From assembly GCA_943359415.1 (NCBI GenBank), contig CALRHQ010000022.1, forward strand, positions 1 through 13,699: a DNA stretch of 13,699 nt. Direction: 5' to 3'. Shown piece by piece: positions 6,781 to 10,919 of the stretch. The first letter of the stretch is position 1; every line of letters begins with the position of its first letter. The DNA comes from Candidatus Peribacteria bacterium (GTDB lineage Bacteria > Patescibacteriota > Gracilibacteria > UBA1369 > LOWO2-01-FULL-3). The position numbers and the translations under genes were made by a program. A model generated the notes under the pieces. That model was not told the origin of the DNA, ran no database searches, and saw only the letters and a list, made by a program, of their open reading frames with translations.

Positions 6781-7773
6781 CTATAATTTTATTCCTAAAT
6801 GATTAAAGTCACGAACCTGCCATCTGGAACCACCGATAAGCTTAGGTAAATCCTTTTGATCAACATTCCGTAATCTTTCAAAAACCTCTTTAATAAGGTC
6901 ATCAGGTGCACCACCACGATAAAAAATATCACCGCGAGGGGTTCCGGAATCAAAATCATAATTGTCTTCATCCCATGAAAAATCTTTTTCCATTTTTGCC
7001 TGTAATCTTGCAGGCAGTTCCTCGCCTGCAAACCGACTTCTGGAAATAAAATCTTCAGCCATTTTAAAATCTGAAAAAATATTTTTTGCAATTACTCCTT
7101 GTGTTATTGGTAGGAGTTCAACTCTTCCGGATTTGGAAATATGAACAATAGGATAAAATGGAGTTAAGAAAGGAAAAACTCTTTGAGCAAAAATTCTATC
7201 TCCCCAGTATTGCTCAATTACATCGGCTTGCGCAGCAAAATCATCCATATTATTAAATCCGGATTGCGTTAAATCACAAATCTCAACAGGAGGTTTAAGT
7301 TTATCAACAGTATTATTTGCAACATCAACAAAAAGAGAACCGGCCTGCAATGCATTTTGAAAATGTTTGCCATGTTGAATACCGGCAATTTGTTTCAAAT
7401 GTCCACCACGTCCGGAAAAATAAGAAAGAGCTCTCATGCCGGGAGTTTCTGGAAATCTCATATTTTTTAAAATTTCTACCCAAACACCATCAGAGATCGT
7501 ATCGCAAAACCCGACAGGGTAGTTTCCTGGATTTCGAAGAGAAGGATCTTTCCCGTATTGAGGAGGCAAATCAGATAACATTCTTTTTAGGACTGCCTTT
7601 ATTCTTACATCAAATGCTTTTCTCAATTGAGTCAATTCTGTAATTATGGCGTTGATATTTGGAGCAAGAAATTCTTCCGTCAAATCACACTGTTGATCAT
7701 CTACAGCTCTTGTATCACGAGAATCAATCCATACTTCCAACACTTTTTTTAGTTCTCCTTCCTGAATTTCCAT
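6781..7773 (-). CDS. Unknown protein, paralogue B of an adjacent pair
   Basis: I choose the ATG at 7773 (330 residues). The upstream GTG at 7833 and ATG at 7812 lie before the predicted transcription start, and only from 7773 does the N-terminus match paralogue A in length (VDDQQCDLT at 24-32 against VDEEQLDLT at 21-29). Conserved blocks are YPVGFC (85-90), DGVW (95-98), TPGM.AL (110-116), QIAGIQHGKHFQN (128-140), QAGSLFVDVANNTVDK (143-158), YWGD (189-192), RVFP (198-201), AEDFI..SRFAG (239-250) and IFYRG (283-287). Relative to A there is an acidic insertion at about 258-280. No known catalytic motif, signal peptide or membrane segment is visible. Shared invariant His, Gln, Asn and Asp residues hint at an enzyme or ligand binder, but function is unknown. 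Confidence 0.8.
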   Translation of the reverse strand: MEIQEGELKKVLEVWIDSRDTRAVDDQQCDLTEEFLAPNINAIITELTQLRKAFDVRIKAVLKRMLSDLPPQYGKDPSLRNPGNYPVGFCDTISDGVWVEILKNMRFPETPGMRALSYFSGRGGHLKQIAGIQHGKHFQNALQAGSLFVDVANNTVDKLKPPVEICDLTQSGFNNMDDFAAQADVIEQYWGDRIFAQRVFPFLTPFYPIVHISKSGRVELLPITQGVIAKNIFSDFKMAEDFISRSRFAGEELPARLQAKMEKDFSWDEDNYDFDSGTPRGDIFYRGGAPDDLIKEVFERLRNVDQKDLPKLIGGSRWQVRDFNHLGIKL

Positions 7774-7795
7774 ATATAATACATAAAAGGGAGTG

Positions 7796-7823
7796 ATTAT
7801 AACAAAATACATTGATTTATCAA
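7796..7823 (-). promoter_or_regulatory. Strong promoter for the paralogous gene pair
   Basis: On the minus strand TTGATA (7818-7823) is followed after 16 nt by TATAAT (7796-7801), with TGT immediately before the hexamer (extended -10). Transcription should start near 7789, 16 nt before the ATG at 7773, with no Shine-Dalgarno in the short leader. Confidence 0.7.
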
Positions 7824-7840
7824 AGCCATACACTTAGAAT
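7812..7840 (+). promoter_or_regulatory. Promoter of tRNA-Phe
   Basis: TTGATT (7812-7817), a 17-nt spacer and TAGAAT (7835-7840) predict a start about 14 nt before the tRNA. Its -35 directly abuts the -35 of the divergent promoter for the paralogous pair, the two together forming the near-palindrome TTGATTTATCAA. Confidence 0.6.
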
Positions 7841-7860
7841 CTCCCTGTTAAAACTTTTAA

Positions 7861-7935
7861 GCCGAAGTAGCTCAGTGGTAGAGCGCTGCCCTGAAGAGGC
7901 AGGCGTTGGCAGTTCGATTCTGCCCTTCGGCACCA
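7861..7935 (+). tRNA. tRNA-Phe (anticodon GAA), CCA encoded
   Basis: A complete cloverleaf folds by eye: acceptor GCCGAAG/CTTCGGC, D stem GCTC/GAGC with GG in the loop, anticodon stem CTGCC/GGCAG with loop CTGAAGA, variable loop GCGTT, T stem GGCAG/CTGCC with loop TTCGATT, discriminator A and encoded CCA. Loop position 34-36 is GAA, which decodes Phe codons. Position 37 is G, where bacterial tRNA-Phe normally has A (the MiaA target in an A36-A37-A38 context). The anticodon and T stems use the same two 5-nt sequences in swapped order. The tRNA ends 5 nt before the convergent toxin gene. Confidence 0.96.
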
Positions 7936-7940
7936 TTTTA

Positions 7941-8213
7941 TCAATACACCTCATCATGCGAACCAATATCAATTGGTATGATTTGATCATCATTGATTAC
8001 AAAGTGGACGATTAGTCGATACGAAATGTTAATGGAAATGCTGGATAAGCCAGCTAACCTTCCTGATAATTTATGCAATCTCAAAGAAGGATGTTGAGGA
8101 TTTAGACAAAGTATCTTTAAAACTTTTTCATATTGTTTTAAAATTTCCTGATGTTTTGCGAAAAATTTCTTTGCTCTTTTTTGATAACTTTCAGTAATGA
8201 TCAATTTATACAT
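7941..8213 (-). CDS. RelE/YafQ-type mRNA interferase toxin
   Basis: The 90-residue product has the RelE/ParE superfamily layout: N-terminal strand YKLIITESYQKRAKKF, a helical hairpin, then HPSLRLHKLSG (41-51), the strand SYRLIVHFV (64-72) and the C-terminal IDIGSHDEVY (81-90). The HPSLR.HKL.G and IGSHDEVY motifs are those of YafQ-like toxins, with His85 and Arg66 as plausible catalytic or mRNA-contact residues. It would cleave mRNA at the ribosome when freed from its antitoxin. It overlaps the antitoxin gene by 8 nt, a typical type II arrangement ensuring coupled translation. The stop is TGA. ParE-like activity on gyrase is a less likely alternative. Confidence 0.88.
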   Translation of the reverse strand: MYKLIITESYQKRAKKFFAKHQEILKQYEKVLKILCLNPQHPSLRLHKLSGRLAGLSSISINISYRLIVHFVINDDQIIPIDIGSHDEVY

Positions 8214-8463
8214 TCTTCAAATCTTTTATGTGGCTTGCAACACTTTTTACTTTAAACTTACCATTAGCCAAATCTGCTTCTGATTCCTTCAAGGCGGCAT
8301 CCAGCTCACATTCTCTCAGATAACTATATTGATCCATAGTCAGTACAGCAAAACTTTTTTCACCACGAATGGTAATGAACGTTTCACTGAATTTCTTTGC
8401 TCTTTCATTAAGAGCCGACATGCCCTTGGTTTTTAATTCTTGAGCTGTTACAACGTTATTCAT
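8206..8463 (-). CDS. Type II antitoxin, Phd/YefM-like
   Basis: The 85-residue product starts VVTAQELKTKGMSAL, and ETFITIRGEKSFAVLTMDQYSYLRE (28-52) matches the Phd/YefM fold (strand, RG-K turn, hydrophobic strand, ..M..Y..LRE). The N-terminal half should bind DNA and dimerise; the acidic, helical C-terminus (53-85, ELDAALKESEADLANGKFKV) should wrap the toxin. It precedes and overlaps the toxin gene, as in most type II modules. An inverted repeat overlapping its promoter at 8476-8505 is the expected autoregulatory operator. No Shine-Dalgarno precedes the ATG. Sub-family naming is by pattern only. Confidence 0.85.
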   Translation of the reverse strand: MNNVVTAQELKTKGMSALNERAKKFSETFITIRGEKSFAVLTMDQYSYLRECELDAALKESEADLANGKFKVKSVASHIKDLKNV

Positions 8464-8475
8464 AGTACTTTGTAA

Positions 8476-8505
8476 GGTATTATTTAATGCACTTTAAATG
8501 ATACC
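8476..8505. promoter_or_regulatory. Toxin-antitoxin operator (inverted repeat)
   Basis: Arm GGTATTATTTAA (8476-8487), a 6-nt spacer and arm TTAAATGATACC (8494-8505) form a 12-bp inverted repeat matching at 11 of 12 positions. It covers the -10 of the antitoxin promoter and lies 12 nt upstream of the antitoxin ATG, the position expected for repression by the toxin-antitoxin complex. Confidence 0.65.
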
Positions 8506-8526
8506 ATTTGCTGGGCTGCAAGTAAA
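8498..8526 (-). promoter_or_regulatory. Promoter of the toxin-antitoxin operon
   Basis: The minus strand has TTTACT (8521-8526), a 17-nt spacer and TGG-TATCAT, an extended -10 with the hexamer at 8498-8503. A start near 8491 gives a leader of about 28 nt. The operator arm TTAAATGATACC overlaps this hexamer. Confidence 0.55.
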
Positions 8527-8608
8527 GAGAAGGTTAAGTCTTTACATAGCATTTATAAAGAGAAAAATCAGTCTTCCAGACTTTTAGCTCTAAAAAGTGC
8601 CATTTTTG

Positions 8609-8617
8609 TGGTATAAT
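8609..8617 (+). promoter_or_regulatory. Extended -10 promoter of the 8640-9533 gene
   Basis: TGGTATAAT is a perfect -10 hexamer with TGn extension. It lies 22 nt before the ATG at 8640, so the leader is only about 15-16 nt and has no Shine-Dalgarno. No convincing -35 is visible 16-18 nt upstream. Confidence 0.6.
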
Positions 8618-8639
8618 AAATAGATAGTAAATACACATA

Positions 8640-9533
8640 ATGACCACTGAACACGTAAAACCAGGAGATGAATCAGCTCAATCTGTTGAAATTCCAAAAG
8701 AATCTTCGCCAGTAGCAGATAATCAAGCAGGGGATCTTCGAGCTTCTTTTGGCACAAAAGTAGATGGTACTCTCTCTGGTAAAGAAAAAATCGATCTAGG
8801 AATCGATTGGGATTCTCTTGATAAAAAAAGCATTTTCGCAAGTATGAAAATGTTTGATGATGCCGAAAAAACATTGCCAAAGATTACAGGGAAAAGAGGA
8901 CACGGTATTTATTTGATACACACTGCTGCATTGAACACTCGCACCGAAGAAAAGATTATATTAAGAGTTTTGAAAGTTATCAGCCCAAATTATCATGAAT
9001 TGCAGATAGAAATCGCCAGGCCCAGCATTTCAGATGATCATGAAGTTGCTAGTTTTGATTTTCTTCAATTGAAACATGATGAATTCCCTACAGAAGTAGA
9101 GGATGGTTGTGAAGAATGGGATATGAAACATCGCCAAACGCAAGAACCATACAAAACCCAAGGTATAGCAGGAAAAGTTATTGAACTTACAGAAGAAATT
9201 TTGAAAAAACGTTCTGCAAATAATAATCTTGCTCAATCAATTAGCGCTAAATCCGGACAAAGAGATTTAACCGCATGGCTAGAAAAAAGAGATTTTCAAG
9301 CAGATACTCCGCAGGACGTAGCAATGCTCAAAAGACTTAAAGATAGGGATAGTGATTTGCAGGAAGTAACAATGTTCGGGGAAACTTACACTTTCGATGC
9401 TAAAGAATTTAAATCAAAATTTCCGGAACTTAGTGGTCCAGAAGATCCTGCGGTATGGGATGATGAAAATCGTAAAGAGCTATTCTTCTACATGAAAAGC
9501 TGTTTCAAGATTAAATTGAAGAAGAGTGTATAG
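8640..9533 (+). CDS. Unknown 297-residue protein with a possible GNAT-like segment
   Basis: The first 50 residues are polar and low in structure. Residues 84-150 (RGHGIYLIHTAALN, EKIILRVLKVISPN, ASFDFLQLKHDEFP) look like alternating strands. Residues 170-220 resemble the acetyl-CoA loop and following helix of GNAT acetyltransferases (KTQGIAGKVIELTEEILKK), then a helix and LEKRDFQ in the place of the usual family xLGF end. The resemblance is weak: the first Q/R of the loop is replaced by Lys, and length and N-terminus are atypical. The C-terminus (246-297) is rich in Phe and Lys. There is no signal peptide or membrane segment. It stands alone behind its own promoter, between the toxin-antitoxin module and a convergent gene. 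Function is not assigned. Confidence 0.65.
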   Translation: MTTEHVKPGDESAQSVEIPKESSPVADNQAGDLRASFGTKVDGTLSGKEKIDLGIDWDSLDKKSIFASMKMFDDAEKTLPKITGKRGHGIYLIHTAALNTRTEEKIILRVLKVISPNYHELQIEIARPSISDDHEVASFDFLQLKHDEFPTEVEDGCEEWDMKHRQTQEPYKTQGIAGKVIELTEEILKKRSANNNLAQSISAKSGQRDLTAWLEKRDFQADTPQDVAMLKRLKDRDSDLQEVTMFGETYTFDAKEFKSKFPELSGPEDPAVWDDENRKELFFYMKSCFKIKLKKSV

Positions 9534-9564
9534 TCCGAACGTCCTCTCCGATTTCTTAAAACAT

Positions 9565-10038
9565 CTATTTGCGAGGGAAAAAACCTGCGCCAGCATTAGC
9601 AGAATAGACAAGCAAAAATGGCCAGTTATTGAATATTGCACTGTCACGAATCGTTTCTAAAATATAGTGAGTTTTAACTCTCGATCTTCCAAATTCTTCA
9701 ACCAATTTATTGACGGAAACTTTTGTGCCAACTAAGTTCGCCAAATATAGAGCAACTTTCTGCACATCCCCGCCGGTGTTTGCCTCTATGCAGTTTTTTA
9801 AAAGTGTTGTGCTATCTGCAGGCTTGTCAGGAGTAGATTTTTCATCATTTTGATCTTCACTTCCGTCCGGTTCAGCAAAACCTAGTGAAACACCTGCAAC
9901 GGTAACAAGTACTCCAACACCGGTTTTTATTCCAATTACGGGAACAACACTATCATTAGCCTGCGATCGCTCAAATATTCCCTCCATAAGACCCAAACGG
10001 TCAGGTCGTGGCCCTGAATTTGTAATTGCTTCTGTCAT
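9565..10038 (-). CDS. Unknown 157-residue protein, possible winged-helix C-terminus
   Basis: I do not recognise a named family. Residues 32-55 (VPVIGIKTGVGVLVTVAGVSLGF) are hydrophobic and glycine-rich, either a poor membrane segment or a buried strand pair. A charged linker (56-76, rich in Asp, Glu, Lys and Pro) follows, then a domain at 78-157 reading ALYLANLVGTKVSVNKLVEEFGRSRVKTHYILETIRD in pattern, which fits a helix-turn-helix followed by a wing ending AGAGFFPRK. A short DNA-binding or protein-binding winged helix tethered by a linker is plausible. A near-consensus promoter lies 20-50 nt upstream. The gene converges on the 8640-9533 gene across 31 nt without an obvious terminator. Confidence 0.6.
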   Translation of the reverse strand: MTEAITNSGPRPDRLGLMEGIFERSQANDSVVPVIGIKTGVGVLVTVAGVSLGFAEPDGSEDQNDEKSTPDKPADSTTLLKNCIEANTGGDVQKVALYLANLVGTKVSVNKLVEEFGRSRVKTHYILETIRDSAIFNNWPFLLVYSANAGAGFFPRK

Positions 10039-10058
10039 ACTCTTGGTTAAGGATAAAT

Positions 10059-10087
10059 ATTATTCCTTATAAAAGACTATTAGTCAA
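10059..10087 (-). promoter_or_regulatory. Promoter of the 9565-10038 gene
   Basis: The minus strand has TTGACT (10082-10087), a 17-nt spacer and AATAAT (10059-10064), predicting a start near 10052 and a leader of about 14 nt. The 11-bp palindrome GACTATTAGTC (10075-10085) overlaps the -35 and spacer and could be an operator. Confidence 0.55.
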
Positions 10088-10091
10088 ATGA

Positions 10092-10220
10092 GGACGCCTG
10101 GAAAATAGACTGTGGAGATCTTGAGCTGAATTCGATACAAATTGGCAAAGATTTTTACGCCAAGAGGGAGAGATGTTTAAAAAACAAGTAGATGAAATTA
10201 TCAGAGCAAAAGGAAAGTAG
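10092..10220 (+). pseudogene. Possible 3' remnant of an unknown gene
   Basis: In this 199-nt intergenic stretch the plus strand, in one frame, reads GRLENRLWRS, a TGA at 10122, then AEFDTNWQRFLRQEG and EMFKKQVDEIIRAKGK before TAG at 10218. The composition (amphipathic, Lys/Glu-rich helix end) looks protein-like rather than random, suggesting the tail of a decayed gene. The longest form from an ATG (10173) is only 15 residues. Evidence is weak; it may be chance. Confidence 0.2.
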
Positions 10221-10237
10221 TAGAGGGGGGTGAAAAT

Positions 10238-10783
10238 TCATTTCCCAAGCATTTCTTCCGTTAATCTTTTTTCAATTTCACCTAGATCCATCTTTTGTTT
10301 CATTACAATCAATTCCTCATCATCTTCCGGAGGCAATCCCAAATGGTCATGCATTCTATCCAGAATGATCAGCATTTTTGTTACTTCCGCCTCTGTTCGT
10401 ACATTGATTTGAAGGTCAATCTCTTCACGTAAATCATCTACGCGAGCAGAACGATTTTGGCTTATAAGAACTATGATAGCCAAGAAAATTGCTTCAAGGG
10501 AAACAATAGTTGTCAGCAATCCAAAAGGAAATGGATCAAAAATTGCGATTTTGGGAATCATTCCTGTATTTACGATAATCCATATTGCAAACAACAAAGC
10601 ATTTACGGTAAGAAATAATACATTTCCAAAATAGTTAGTCAAAAAATCTGCGACTCTTTCGCTAAAACTTCTTTGTAAATCCATTTTTGCCTTAAAACTC
10701 TTAATTTTTTCACGTTGCACTTTCACCAATTCTTTATGGAGAACGCTATTGCCTGTAAGATGTTTTTTAAAAGATAAGGACAT
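10238..10783 (-). CDS. DUF1003 family membrane protein
   Basis: The 181-residue product matches the DUF1003 pattern: an N-terminal cytosolic helix, SERVADFLTNYFGN (41-54), a first membrane segment (55-72, with AIWIIVN), the family signature FDPFPFGLLTTIVSLEAIFL (82-101) running into the second membrane segment (86-108), then ISQNR (107-111) and a helix with EIDLQINVRTEAEVTKML (121-138), LDRMHDHLGL. The role of the family is not established; it is predicted as a two-helix inner-membrane protein with a coiled-coil cytosolic tail. It is monocistronic, with its own strong promoter, and ends with TGA. The start codon is preceded by TTCCTCTT, which is not a ribosome binding site. Confidence 0.92.
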   Translation of the reverse strand: MSLSFKKHLTGNSVLHKELVKVQREKIKSFKAKMDLQRSFSERVADFLTNYFGNVLFLTVNALLFAIWIIVNTGMIPKIAIFDPFPFGLLTTIVSLEAIFLAIIVLISQNRSARVDDLREEIDLQINVRTEAEVTKMLIILDRMHDHLGLPPEDDEELIVMKQKMDLGEIEKRLTEEMLGK

Positions 10784-10815
10784 AAGAGGAATTTTATTAT
10801 TTTTATATCAAACAT

Positions 10816-10844
10816 ATTATACCAATAAAACACCTTATGGTCAG
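10816..10844 (-). promoter_or_regulatory. Promoter of the DUF1003 gene
   Basis: The minus strand has CTGACC (10839-10844), a 17-nt spacer and TATAAT (10816-10821) preceded by TGG, another extended -10. A start near 10809 gives a leader of about 26 nt before the ATG at 10783. Confidence 0.65.
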
Positions 10845-10874
10845 TAAGAAATATCGTAATCAACTTTCAAAAAA

Positions 10875-10889
10875 TTAACAATCTGTTAA
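10875..10889. promoter_or_regulatory. Perfect 15-bp palindrome upstream of the GltB-like gene
   Basis: TTAACA-ATC-TGTTAA is a perfect inverted repeat ending 30 nt before the ATG at 10920. It overlaps a weak TAAATT -10-like hexamer (10887-10892) preceded by TGT. Position and symmetry suit a repressor or activator operator for the gltB-like gene; the binding protein is unknown. Confidence 0.45.
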
Positions 10890-10919
10890 ATTAAGACACA
10901 AAAGGTCAATTTATCAAAC

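Noticed and set aside
7861..8463. tRNA-Phe 3' end as an integration site carrying the toxin-antitoxin genes
   Set aside because: I found no repeat of the tRNA 3' end elsewhere in the window and no integrase, so adjacency alone does not support an island.
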